Translations under genes and position numbers: made by a program
The notes under the pieces: model-generated
The model's database searches: none
Told to the model about the DNA's origin: nothing
What the model saw: only the letters and a program-made list of their open reading frames with translations
DNA from: UBA10518 sp022837185
GTDB lineage: Bacteria > Desulfobacterota > Desulfobulbia > Desulfobulbales > Desulfobulbaceae
Length of the DNA: 18,090 bases
Assembly: GCA_034007705.1 (NCBI GenBank)
Contig: JAVEQK010000041.1
Location: forward strand, 1 to 18,090
Reading direction: 5' to 3'
Shown: piece by piece, positions 6,782 through 13,754 of the stretch
How positions within the stretch are numbered: position 1 is the stretch's first letter
Layout: each line of letters starts with the position of its first letter

Positions 6782-7150
6782 TTACTCCGAGCGGAATTTT
6801 TCCAGTTCGGCGCGGAGCCAGTCGGCGGAAGACATCTCCGTGGAGCTGCAGCGTACCCTGTAGGGGCGGCCTGACAGACTGCTCCGGGCGGCGGCATGCT
6901 CAATCCATTCTTCCGCTGTTTTTACCCTGTCCCGGACATGGGCGTATTTCCTTTCAATATGGGCGCGGGCCTCGGCAGCGGAGTGTTCGGTGCCGTTTCT
7001 GAGAAAAGTGCATCCGGACTGTTCGATGGAGACGAGAAGGTGCTCGATCTCTTCGGCCGGTGCGGCGTGGCGGGCGGCGAGGGAGACCGACGGCGTCAGC
7101 AGCACCCCCAGGACAGCCGCATGAAAGAGGGGGGCCGCGAAGGGCTTCAT
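6782..7150 (-). CDS. DUF5329-like exported protein
   Basis: This 122-residue protein has a signal peptide at about 1-25 (hydrophobic core AAVLGVLLTPSVSLA, probable cut after SLA). The mature part has the pattern EIEHLLVSIEQSGCTFLRNG, then AEARAHIERKYAHV, a TAEEWIEH helix, and SSLSGRPYRVRC. I associate this with the uncharacterised family DUF5329. C47 and C101 are the only mature cysteines and could form a disulfide in the periplasm. The start at 7150 overlaps the stop of the upstream lipoprotein gene by 4 nt, so both are probably made from one mRNA. No function is known to me. The family assignment is by recall of motif pattern. Confidence 0.65.
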   Translation of the reverse strand: MKPFAAPLFHAAVLGVLLTPSVSLAARHAAPAEEIEHLLVSIEQSGCTFLRNGTEHSAAEARAHIERKYAHVRDRVKTAEEWIEHAAARSSLSGRPYRVRCSSTEMSSADWLRAELEKFRSE

Positions 7151-8025
7151 TTGTCTTCTCCGGCCAGCATGAAGGTGACCTGCATGGGATTGTGATCCGA
7201 GGACGCCACCCTGGCGGTGATCGATGACAGCGGCACCAGGCCCCTGTAGTAGATATGGTCCACCGGCTGCCCCAGGAAGTTCGACCGCTGGTCGTCGGCG
7301 AAACCGACCGGCCGCAGGTTCAGTTTGGCGGCAAGATCGGCCACGGCGGCCATCCGCTTGCTGTTCCAGGTGTTCAGGTCGCCGGACAGGATGACGGGAC
7401 CCTGGTGGCGGGCAAGGATATCCTCGGTTTGCGCCAACTGCCTGCGGTAGGCGGCCAGGTCAATGGTGAAATTGATCATATGGACATTGGCCACCAGGAG
7501 AGACGTATCGGTGCCGGCCAGAGGGTAGCGGGTGATCAGGACCGTTTTCGGCACCGAGCTGATCGGTTCCCTCTCCCGGAAGGAACAGAGAAAATCCGGC
7601 TTGATCCTGGACGCGGTCAACACCCCGGTCTCGGCATCGTTCCAGGTAAAAGCGGCGGCCAGGTCCAGGTTGAAGTCATGCTCCCGGAGCAATTCCTGCA
7701 ACCGGGGGGTCAGGTTCCCTTCCTGCAGCAGAACGATGTCGCTGGGCAGGATCAACCGGGTCAGGTCCCGGTCCCAGCCGTTTTTCCTGCCCTTGTAGGT
7801 GTTCCAGTTCACCAGTGTGAAGCCGTGGGGATCCAGGCCGGGGGCCGGGCGGCCCACCGTCACCGGGACGGCTTCCGCAGGGGCGGGCCCGTCGCAGCCG
7901 CAATCGTCATTCACCGCGGTCCGGCTGTCGTAGTGGCTGATCGTAAAATGCGCCTCGGGAACCTTGACGCACCCGGCTGTCGCAAGGCCGAGAATCAGGA
8001 AAAGAAAGGAAAGAACGGTTTTCAT
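7147..8025 (-). CDS. YafD-like endonuclease/exonuclease/phosphatase-fold protein with lipoprotein signal
   Basis: This 292-residue protein has the EEP catalytic set. N75 lies in VNWNTYKGR, E102 in VLLQEG, H182 in ANVHMINF, D216/N218 in SGDLNTW, D256 in QPVDHIYYRG and D277-H278 in SSDHNP. The motifs REREPI, WNxYKGR and DDQR...PVDxxYYRGL match the E. coli YafD group rather than classical exonuclease III. Substrate is unknown; EEP proteins cleave phosphodiester or phosphate ester bonds. The N-terminus from the ATG at 8025 gives a signal with a hydrophobic core and TAG-C19, a possible though not ideal lipobox (T at -3). An upstream ATG at 8091 is in frame but would bury the signal, so I prefer 8025. 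It is first in a two-gene unit with the DUF5329-like gene. Confidence 0.82.
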   Translation of the reverse strand: MKTVLSFLFLILGLATAGCVKVPEAHFTISHYDSRTAVNDDCGCDGPAPAEAVPVTVGRPAPGLDPHGFTLVNWNTYKGRKNGWDRDLTRLILPSDIVLLQEGNLTPRLQELLREHDFNLDLAAAFTWNDAETGVLTASRIKPDFLCSFREREPISSVPKTVLITRYPLAGTDTSLLVANVHMINFTIDLAAYRRQLAQTEDILARHQGPVILSGDLNTWNSKRMAAVADLAAKLNLRPVGFADDQRSNFLGQPVDHIYYRGLVPLSSITARVASSDHNPMQVTFMLAGEDK

Positions 8026-8100
8026 GTTCGAACGGCGGTTACAGAAAGTATCGGATGGAGAAGAGACATGTCCCCCAATGATATACCGCATCGGACCCGA

Positions 8101-8177
8101 AATCGCTATTGTTATCGGGGATTGGATCCCTTGGCCGCCCCGCCGGGCAATATCTCATCCAAATCGGAATCGAAAAG
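8101..8177. repeat. Intergenic element B, copy 1
   Basis: GGATTGGATCCC (8119-8130) is followed, after a variable spacer, by a 27-base AATATCTCATC...AATCGAA block (8149-8175). A second diverged copy in the same orientation has GGATTCGATCCC at 13988-13999 and the matching block at 14033-14059 (24 of 27 identical). Read on the minus strand both blocks can encode an acidic FDxDxDEI stretch. Whether this is a gene remnant or a repeat is open. Confidence 0.55.
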
Positions 8178-8185
8178 CGCGCAAC

Positions 8186-8325
8186 CCCCTTCTCCCTTGG
8201 GAGAGGGTGGCCGGAGGCCGGGTGAGGGGCCGTTCATTCAGGCAAGCCGCCAGGCTTCAAACCCGAACTGCCGACTGCAAACTGCCAACTGCAAACTCCC
8301 GGCGCAGCCGGTGCTGTCTTCTGGC
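8186..8325. repeat. Mosaic repeat cluster 2, left arm of a 5-kb inverted repeat
   Basis: A palindromic GC-rich block (8186-8229, CCCTTGGGAGAGGGTGGCC-GGA-GGCCGGGTGAGGGG) runs into the segment CGTTCATTCAGGCAAGCCGC and then a 7-bp array (CTGCCGA, CTGCAAA, CTGCCAA, CTGCAAA). It ends in GGCGCAGCCGGTGCTG. Bases 8216-8325 match the reverse complement of 13273-13381 almost perfectly: a few substitutions, one G indel and a changed order of the heptamers. This cluster fills most of the 320-nt gap between the YafD-like gene and sdhB. I see no gene there. Confidence 0.88.
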
Positions 8326-8345
8326 ACCGCGCAGCGCCTCTAGGC

Positions 8346-9116
8346 TTATCCGTTCTCGTCCGAAAACAGGGAGGCGCGAAAAAATTCGCGGTTGAGCCGG
8401 GCGATGTTGCGGATGGAAATGGACTTGGGACACACCGCCTCGCATTCCCTCTCGTTGCTGCAGTTGCCGAACCCTTCCCGGTCCATTGTCCGGACCATGG
8501 CGACGGCCCGCTTTTCCCTTTCCGGTCCCCCCTGGGGGAGGAGGGCGAGCTGGGAAATCTTGGCGCCGACAAAGAGCATGGCGGACGCATTGGGGCAGGC
8601 GGCGACACAGGCCCCGCAGCCGATGCAGGCCGCGGCGTCCATGGCCAGTTCGGCCTTGGTCTGCGACACCGGGATGGCATTGCCGTCCGGGGCGCTGCCG
8701 GTATTGACCGAGATGAAGCCGCCGGCCTGGATGATCCGGTCAAAAGCGGAGCGGTCGACAACCAGGTCCCTGATTATGGGAAAGGCCCGGGCCTTGAAGG
8801 GTTCGATGGTGATGGTCTGGCCGTCACGGAAATGGCGCATGTGCAACTGGCAAAGGGTGGTCGCCTTTTCCGGACCGTGGGCGATGCCGTCCACCACCGC
8901 CCCGCACATCCCGCAGATGCCTTCCCGGCAGTCATGGTCAAAGGCCACCGGTTCCCGTCCTTCCAGGGTCAGTCTCTCGTTGAGGACATCGATCATTTCC
9001 AGGAAGGACATGTCTGAGTTGATTTTTTCCAGGCGATACTGTTCGAAAGCCCCTTTCTTGTCCGGGCTTTCCTGGCGCCATATTTTCAGGTTGAGTGATA
9101 TTTTTCGTGCCGCCAT
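8346..9116 (-). CDS. sdhB: Succinate dehydrogenase/fumarate reductase iron-sulfur subunit
   Basis: This 256-residue electron-transfer subunit passes electrons between the flavin in SdhA and the quinone site in SdhC, on the inner face of the membrane. The [2Fe-2S] ligands are C63, C68, C71 and C89 (CREGICGMC...TLC). The C-terminal ferredoxin-like half has C164-x2-C167-x2-C170 (CIGCGACVAACP) and C219...C225-x3-C229 (CSNERECEAVCP). Together with the intervening cysteine these supply the [4Fe-4S] and [3Fe-4S] clusters. The sequence resembles the single-cytochrome (type B) enzymes of delta/epsilon-proteobacteria. It is the last gene of the operon, 85 nt after sdhA, with only a weak ribosome-binding site. 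The direction of catalysis (succinate oxidation or fumarate reduction) cannot be told from sequence. Confidence 0.95.
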   Translation of the reverse strand: MAARKISLNLKIWRQESPDKKGAFEQYRLEKINSDMSFLEMIDVLNERLTLEGREPVAFDHDCREGICGMCGAVVDGIAHGPEKATTLCQLHMRHFRDGQTITIEPFKARAFPIIRDLVVDRSAFDRIIQAGGFISVNTGSAPDGNAIPVSQTKAELAMDAAACIGCGACVAACPNASAMLFVGAKISQLALLPQGGPEREKRAVAMVRTMDREGFGNCSNERECEAVCPKSISIRNIARLNREFFRASLFSDENG

Positions 9117-9201
9117 GGTGGTCTAACCTATCAATGTATATCTGTTGAGCTTCGGGTTGGAGGATTTTTCAGCCTGCGAACCTGCCGATGCGTGCCCGCT
9201 T

Positions 9202-11130
9202 TTACTTGTAACTGCGCTGGGAAGGCGTGACATTTTCAAAAACCAGCGGCTCCTTGTGCATCTCCGCCGGCTTCTCTTCCCCGTTGTACGCCCAGACCGA
9301 GACGTGGGAATACTGCTCGTCGTCACGCAGGGCTTCGCTTTCCTCGGTCTGGCTCTCCTCGCGGAGATGACAGCCGCACGATTCCCCCCGGGCGAGGGCG
9401 TCCCGAACCAGGACCTCGGCGAATTCCATGAAATCGGCCACCCTTCCGGCCCTTTCCAGGGACTGGTTCAGCTCCCCGCCGCTGCCGGGGACCGTCACCC
9501 GGTCCCAGAATTCCTGCCGCAGTTCCGGGATGAGGGACAAGGCCTTTTCCAGTCCCTCCCGGTTGCGGGCCATGCCGCAGTAGTCCCAGAGGATCCGCCC
9601 CAGGCGGCGGTGAAAATCGGCCGCGGTCCGCAGTCCTTGTTTGCCGGCGGTCCGGTTGGCGAGCAGCGCCTCCAGCCGGCGTTTGACCTCCCGCTCCGAC
9701 TCGGAGTAGGCGTCATGATCAACGGTCAGGGGACCGGAACCGGTTTCGGCAAGGTAGTTGCCGATGGTGTAGGGCGCTATGAAGTAGCCGTCAGCCAGCC
9801 CCTGCATCAGGGCGGAGGCGCCGAGCCGGTTGGCGCCGTGGTCGGAGAAATTAGCCTCCCCGAGGACAAAGAGGCCGGGAATCGTCGACATCAGGTTGTA
9901 GTCGACCCACAGGCCGCCCATGGCGTAATGAACCGCCGGGTAAATCATCATTGGCTGGATGCTTGGATCCTGGTCGGTAATTTTTTCGTACATGTGGAAG
10001 AGGTTGCCGTATTTGCGGAGAATGACGTCAAGCCCGTCCCGCTGGATGGCGTCCCGGAAGTCGAGATAGACGGCCAGTCCCGTTTCGCCGACCCCTTTGC
10101 CCTGGTCGCAGACCTCCTTGGCGTTGCGCGAGGCGACGTCCCGGGGCACCAGGTTGCCGAAGCTCGGATACTTGCGTTCCAGGTAGTAGTCCCGATCCTC
10201 CTCGGGAATATCCTGGGGCGGCCTGTTATCCCCTTTCTTTTTCGGCACCCAGACCCGCCCGTCGTTGCGCAGGCTTTCGCTCATCAGGGTCAGCTTGGAC
10301 TGGTAGTCGCCGTGGACCGGGATGCAGGTGGGATGGATCTGGACAAAGGAGGGATTGGCGAAGCCGGCCCCCTTTTTGTACGCCCGCCAGGCGGCGGTGA
10401 CATTGGAGGCCATGGCGTTGGTGGACAGGAAATAGGCGTTACCGTAGCCTCCGGTGGCGAGGACAACCGCGTGGCCGCAGTACCGTTCCAGTTCGCCGGT
10501 CACCAGGTTGCGGCAGACGATGCCCCGGGCCAGGCCGTCGATCAGGACCAGGTCCATCATTTCCCGCCGGGGGAAGATTGTCACCTTGCCGGCGGCCACC
10601 TGGCGCATCAGGGCGGAATAAGCCCCGAAAAGGAGCTGCTGCCCGGTCTGCCCCCGGGCGTAGAAGGTGCGGGAGACCTGGGCCCCGCCGAAGGAGCGGT
10701 TGGCCAGGGTGCCCCCGTACTCCCGGGCAAAAGGGATGCCCTGGGCCACGCACTGGTCGATGATGTTGTTGCTGACCTGGGCCAGCCGGTAGACATTGGC
10801 CTCCCTGGCCCGGAAGTCGCCGCCCTTGATGGTGTCATAGAACAGGCGGAAGATGGAGTCGCCGTCATTCTGGTAGTTCTTGGCGGCGTTGATGCCGCCC
10901 TGGGCGGCGATGGAATGGGCCCGGCGCGGACTGTCCTGGATACAGAAGGATTTGACGTTGTACCCCAGCTCTCCGAGGGTGGCGGCGGCCGAGGCGCCGG
11001 CCAGGCCGGTGCCGACAACCAGGATATCGTATTTGCGTTTGTTGGCCGGGTTGACCAGCCGGTTCGCAAACCGGCACCGGTCCCATTTTTCGGCCAGCGG
11101 ACCGTCGGGAATCTTGGGGTCGAGTTTCAT
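9202..11130 (-). CDS. sdhA: Succinate dehydrogenase/fumarate reductase flavoprotein subunit
   Basis: This 642-residue catalytic subunit interconverts succinate and fumarate. The FAD-binding Rossmann motif VVGTGLAGASAAATLGELG lies at about 38-56. The histidine for covalent FAD attachment is H72 in RRAHSIAAQGGINAA. Other family marks are the substrate-domain HPTCIP, the SESLRNDGRVW block, HYAMGGLWVDY, and RLGASALMQGL near the catalytic arginine and FAD. The length fits type-B SdhA/FrdA. The start codon overlaps the stop of the VOC gene by 4 nt (ATGA at 11127-11130), with GGAAACACAATC upstream, so translation is probably coupled. The order sdhC-VOC-sdhA-sdhB departs from the usual sdhCAB by the inserted VOC gene. 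Confidence 0.96.
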   Translation of the reverse strand: MKLDPKIPDGPLAEKWDRCRFANRLVNPANKRKYDILVVGTGLAGASAAATLGELGYNVKSFCIQDSPRRAHSIAAQGGINAAKNYQNDGDSIFRLFYDTIKGGDFRAREANVYRLAQVSNNIIDQCVAQGIPFAREYGGTLANRSFGGAQVSRTFYARGQTGQQLLFGAYSALMRQVAAGKVTIFPRREMMDLVLIDGLARGIVCRNLVTGELERYCGHAVVLATGGYGNAYFLSTNAMASNVTAAWRAYKKGAGFANPSFVQIHPTCIPVHGDYQSKLTLMSESLRNDGRVWVPKKKGDNRPPQDIPEEDRDYYLERKYPSFGNLVPRDVASRNAKEVCDQGKGVGETGLAVYLDFRDAIQRDGLDVILRKYGNLFHMYEKITDQDPSIQPMMIYPAVHYAMGGLWVDYNLMSTIPGLFVLGEANFSDHGANRLGASALMQGLADGYFIAPYTIGNYLAETGSGPLTVDHDAYSESEREVKRRLEALLANRTAGKQGLRTAADFHRRLGRILWDYCGMARNREGLEKALSLIPELRQEFWDRVTVPGSGGELNQSLERAGRVADFMEFAEVLVRDALARGESCGCHLREESQTEESEALRDDEQYSHVSVWAYNGEEKPAEMHKEPLVFENVTPSQRSYK

Positions 11131-11537
11131 GATTGTGTTTCCGGATTAAAGGAGGAAAGTTGATTGGCCAGTTCAATCAGGTTGCCGTCCGGGTCCCTGA
11201 AGTAAACCGACAGAATGGGCCCGGTTGCTCCGGTGCGCCGCACCGGCCCGGCGATGATCTCCACGCCCCGGCCGCTCAGGCGGGAAACGACCTGTTCCAT
11301 GGGCAGGGAAGTGAGGAGGCAGATGTCCGCCGAACCCGGGGTGGGCCGTAGGGCATGGGGCTCGATTTCCGCGCCCGCCCGGTGAAGGTTCAGCTTCTGG
11401 TTGCCGAACTGCAGGGCCTTGCGGCCGCCGGCGAATTCGATGACCCGCATGCCCAGGATGCCGCCGTAAAAAGCACAGGTGGCCTCGATATCCCCCACGG
11501 TCAGGACCAGATGATCAAACTGTTCGGCGAGCATCAT
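11127..11537 (-). CDS. VOC/glyoxalase-fold protein (GLOD5-like) inside the sdh operon
   Basis: This 136-residue single-domain vicinal-oxygen-chelate protein opens with the first beta-alpha-beta unit (FDHLVLTVGDIEATCAFYGG) and continues ILGMRVIEF...RKALQFGNQKLNLH, PGSADICLLT, GPVRRTGATGPI and SVYFRDPDGNLIEL. H9 and E122 occupy the usual metal-ligand positions. The GRKALQFGNQKLNLH and RTGATGPIxSVYFRDPD blocks match what I recall of GLOD5 and bacterial glyoxalase/bleomycin-resistance-type proteins. The substrate is unknown. ATG codons at 11537 and 11534 are adjacent and follow TAGGA; either may be used. The gene starts 2 nt after the sdhC stop and overlaps sdhA by 4 nt, so it is a full member of the operon. 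Confidence 0.85.
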   Translation of the reverse strand: MMLAEQFDHLVLTVGDIEATCAFYGGILGMRVIEFAGGRKALQFGNQKLNLHRAGAEIEPHALRPTPGSADICLLTSLPMEQVVSRLSGRGVEIIAGPVRRTGATGPILSVYFRDPDGNLIELANQLSSFNPETQS

Positions 11538-11539
11538 TC

Positions 11540-12190
11540 CTAGGTTAGAAGGTTGCTGTTCACGAGCAGCATGACTACAATTATACCGAAGACGGCGATG
11601 ATCAGGCCGCCGATCACCCAGGCGCAGGCCTTGATGAACCGGTCGTATTTGGGATGATTGATTCCGGCCGACTGGAACAGGGACCAGAACCCGTGGCTGA
11701 TGTGCAGGGCCAGGGCTGCGAGGCCGATCCCGTAGAGTACCGTATACAGGGGGCTGCCCAGCACCTCGGCGACAACGTCGGCGATAACCGCCCCCGGGGC
11801 GATGAAGTTGAAATTGTACAGGTGCAGGAGGATAAAAAGGAAGACGATGATGCCGGTATACGGCATGGTGGCCGATCCCCAGGTTCTGCCCCCGGCATTG
11901 TTGTTGACGGCGTACCGTTCCGGGCGGGCCCACATGTTCTGCATGAACAGGACAAGGCCGGTGACGACATGGGCCAGGAAAATCGCCAGCAGCAGGAACT
12001 CAATTGCGACCAGGGCGAAATCGAAGGCATGCAGATGCCCGGCATAGGACAGAAAGGCCGAGCGGCCCAGCAGGATGGTGGTGTTGCCCGCGGCATGGAC
12101 CAGCAGGAATGCGCCGAGAACCAGGCCGGTTAGGGCCATGACATACTTCTTGCCGACTGAGGCGGTAACAGTTCGGGTGAACCACGACAT
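11540..12190 (-). CDS. sdhC: Succinate:quinone reductase cytochrome b subunit (diheme type)
   Basis: This 216-residue membrane anchor has five predicted transmembrane helices: about 17-36, 57-83, 111-131, 148-170 and 187-211. Single-subunit type-B anchors bind two b hemes through four helix histidines. Candidates are H32 (VHAAGN), H74 (LAHVVTG), H123 (LHLYNF) and H163 or H166 (HISHGFW), spaced about 40-50 residues apart as in Bacillus SdhC and Wolinella FrdC. It accepts or donates electrons from menaquinone or ubiquinone in the inner membrane. GAGGA lies about 9 nt before the ATG. It is first in the operon, with a 73-nt divergent spacer to the radical SAM gene, and the VOC gene follows after 2 nt. 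Confidence 0.93.
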   Translation of the reverse strand: MSWFTRTVTASVGKKYVMALTGLVLGAFLLVHAAGNTTILLGRSAFLSYAGHLHAFDFALVAIEFLLLAIFLAHVVTGLVLFMQNMWARPERYAVNNNAGGRTWGSATMPYTGIIVFLFILLHLYNFNFIAPGAVIADVVAEVLGSPLYTVLYGIGLAALALHISHGFWSLFQSAGINHPKYDRFIKACAWVIGGLIIAVFGIIVVMLLVNSNLLT

Positions 12191-12263
12191 GGTTGATTGT
12201 CCTCGTTGGGAGATTTAAACAAAAAAAGTTCATTTAGTTTATACAACTCGTCCGAAGATTACA
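12191..12263. promoter_or_regulatory. Divergent AT-rich promoter region between sdhC and the radical SAM gene
   Basis: This 73-nt spacer is clearly AT-rich against its surroundings and must carry the leftward sdh promoter and probably the rightward one. On the minus strand TATAAA (12238-12243) is preceded at 15 nt by TTGTAA, a weak sigma-70-like pair with short spacing. On the plus strand TATACA at 12240-12245 could be a -10. An A-rich run at about 12217-12227 separates them. I see no clear operator palindrome. Confidence 0.35.
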
Positions 12264-13232
12264 ATGTCAAAAAATAAAAATAACCCTTCCTATCTGGAAC
12301 TGCACCGAAACGGCATCCTTGCGGAGCGGCTGACCGCCGCCCGCGGGCTGCTGGAACGGTGTGCGGTCTGCCCGCATGAATGCGGCATAAACAGGCTGGC
12401 GGGGGAACTCGGGGTCTGCCGGGTCGGCGCCAGGGCCAGGGTGGCGAGCTTCGGCCCCCACTTTGGCGAGGAGTCTCCCCTTGTCGGCCGGCACGGCTCG
12501 GGCACCATATTTTTCGAAGGCTGCAACCTGCTGTGCGTTTTCTGCCAGAACTATGACATAAGCAATATCGACAAACAAGGTGATTCTTCCCCGCAGGCCG
12601 TGGATGAGGCGGAGCTGGCGGACATCATGATCAGCCTCCAGGCCCAGGGCTGCCATAATATCAATCTGGTCACCCCCTCGCATGTCGTCCCCCAGATCCT
12701 GGCGGCCCTGCCCGCCGCCATAGACAAGGGCCTGCGCATCCCCATCGTCTACAACAGCGGCGGCTATGATTCTCCGGCGGCCCTCAGTCTGCTGGAGGGA
12801 GTGGTGGACATCTACATGCCGGATTGCAAGTTCTGGACCAGGGAGACTTCATCTCTGTACACCAGGGCCGCTGACTACCCGGAGGTGATGCGCCAAGCGG
12901 TGCGGGAGATGCACCGTCAGGTGGGCGACCTGGTCCTGGATGAGGAAGGGATAGCCGTCCGCGGCCTGCTGGTCCGCCACCTGGTCATGCCGGGCCATCT
13001 CGACGAAACCGGTGAAATCCTGACCTTCCTGGCCCGCGACATCTCCCCCCGGACTTATGTCAACCTCATGGACCAGTACCACCCCTGCCATAAGGCCTTC
13101 CGCTACGAAAAGATCAAGCGCCCGCTTTCGGCCGATGAGTATGAGCAGGCCCTTTCCCTGGCCAGGGAGTGCGGCCTGAGCCGTCTCGACCAGCGGGAGT
13201 GGAAGCGGTTCTTCCGCCTGCTGGGGCTTTGA
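12264..13232 (+). CDS. PflX-like radical SAM protein (COG1313)
   Basis: This 322-residue putative radical SAM enzyme related to pyruvate formate-lyase activators has the [4Fe-4S] motif C87-x3-C91-x2-C94 (GCNLLCVFCQN). It is preceded by HFGEESPLVG and GSGTIFFEG, which mark the PflX (COG1313) group rather than true PflA. A second cysteine set near the N-terminus, C33-x2-C36-x3-C40...C52 (CAVCPHEC...GVC), suggests another metal site. Downstream TPSHVVPQ, YNSGGYDS, VDIYMPDCKFW and LVMPGH are typical of the group. The target is unknown; no formate-lyase or glycyl-radical enzyme lies in the window. The ATG at 12264 has no strong ribosome-binding site (only GAAGA). It is transcribed away from sdhC. 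Confidence 0.87.
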   Translation: MSKNKNNPSYLELHRNGILAERLTAARGLLERCAVCPHECGINRLAGELGVCRVGARARVASFGPHFGEESPLVGRHGSGTIFFEGCNLLCVFCQNYDISNIDKQGDSSPQAVDEAELADIMISLQAQGCHNINLVTPSHVVPQILAALPAAIDKGLRIPIVYNSGGYDSPAALSLLEGVVDIYMPDCKFWTRETSSLYTRAADYPEVMRQAVREMHRQVGDLVLDEEGIAVRGLLVRHLVMPGHLDETGEILTFLARDISPRTYVNLMDQYHPCHKAFRYEKIKRPLSADEYEQALSLARECGLSRLDQREWKRFFRLLGL

Positions 13233-13253
13233 TGCCCGGCTGAAGCCGGGTAT
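13232..13253 (+). terminator. Stem-loop directly after the radical SAM gene
   Basis: ATGCCCGGC-TGAA-GCCGGGTAT forms a nine-pair stem (one G-T wobble) with a TGAA loop, beginning on the last base of the stop codon. The position fits a transcription terminator or a 3'-end stabilising hairpin. There is no T-run after it, so intrinsic termination is uncertain. It may equally be the first module of the repeat cluster. Confidence 0.4.
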
Positions 13254-13654
13254 CAGAAGCCAGAAGTCAGAAGCCAGAGGACAGCACCGGCTGCGCCGGG
13301 AGTTTGCAGTTTGCAGTTGGCAGTCGGCAGTTTGGGTTTGAAGCCTGGCGGCTTGCCTGAATGAACGGCCCTCACCCGGCCATGCCAGATGACAGAGGCC
13401 AGATGACAGAGGACAGGAGGGATTTGCAGCTTTGCTGTTGGTTTAAAGAATACGGAGAATACAATTCAGCCGAAAACTGAAAGTTTCAAACTCAAAACCT
13501 TGCACCTTGAACCTTATACCGTTCGCGTCAGCGAACTTGAAACACCCTTCTCCCGGGGGAGAAGCTGCCCCGGAGGGGCGGATGAGAGGTCCTGTCAACA
13601 CCGGCAAGCCGGCAGGCTTCAAGTTTCAGACTGCCGACTGCCGACTGCCGACTG
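13254..13654. repeat. Mosaic repeat cluster 3, left of the gap
   Basis: No gene is visible here. In order there are: a CAGAAGC/CAGAAGT 7-bp array (about 13254-13272); the inverted-repeat right arm (13273-13381); a 15-bp-period CCAGATGACAGAGG pair (about 13384-13415); an inverted copy of the TTCTTCAAACC block of cluster 1 (13422-13450); a CCTTGCA/CCTTGAA/CCTTATA 7-bp array (about 13499-13519); the hairpin GTTCGC-GTCA-GCGAAC (13521-13536); a GC-rich block at 13546-13586; a variant of the CAAGCCGCCAGGCTTCAA module (about 13600-13622); and a GACTGCC array (13628-13654) running into the gap. Confidence 0.85.
13273..13381. repeat. Right arm of the inverted repeat flanking the sdh/radical SAM segment
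   Basis: The reverse complement of this stretch matches 8216-8325 over essentially its whole length. It runs from the CACCCGGCC end through GGCTTGCCTGAATGAACGG, the CTGC heptamers and GGCGCAGCCGGTGCTG to the CTCTGGC end. Differences are a few substitutions, one missing G and the order of two heptamers. The arms enclose about 4.9 kb with five genes. No terminal target duplication or transposase is seen. Confidence 0.88.
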
Positions 13655-13754
13655 NNNNNNNNNNNNNNNNNNNNNNNNNNNNNNNNNNNNNNNNNNNNNN
13701 NNNNNNNNNNNNNNNNNNNNNNNNNNNNNNNNNNNNNNNNNNNNNNNNNNNNNN
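13655..13754. other. Assembly gap of 100 N
   Basis: Exactly 100 unknown bases, which usually means a gap of unknown true length. A GACTGCC array runs into its left side. On its right side the sequence resumes with a copy of the 21-base block TGCCCCGGAGG...GATGAG already present at 13566-13586. The break is therefore most likely caused by repeats. Any reading frame drawn through it is meaningless. Confidence 0.98.

Noticed and set aside
9145..11163. Long rightward open frame (672 codons) opposite sdhA
   Set aside because: It is the antisense shadow of a highly conserved flavoprotein gene; the translated product is Gly/Val/Gln-rich without motifs.
8216..13381. Composite transposon carrying sdh
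   Set aside because: The inverted arms are real, but there is no transposase, no target-site duplication that I can see, and the arm modules also occur elsewhere in the window.
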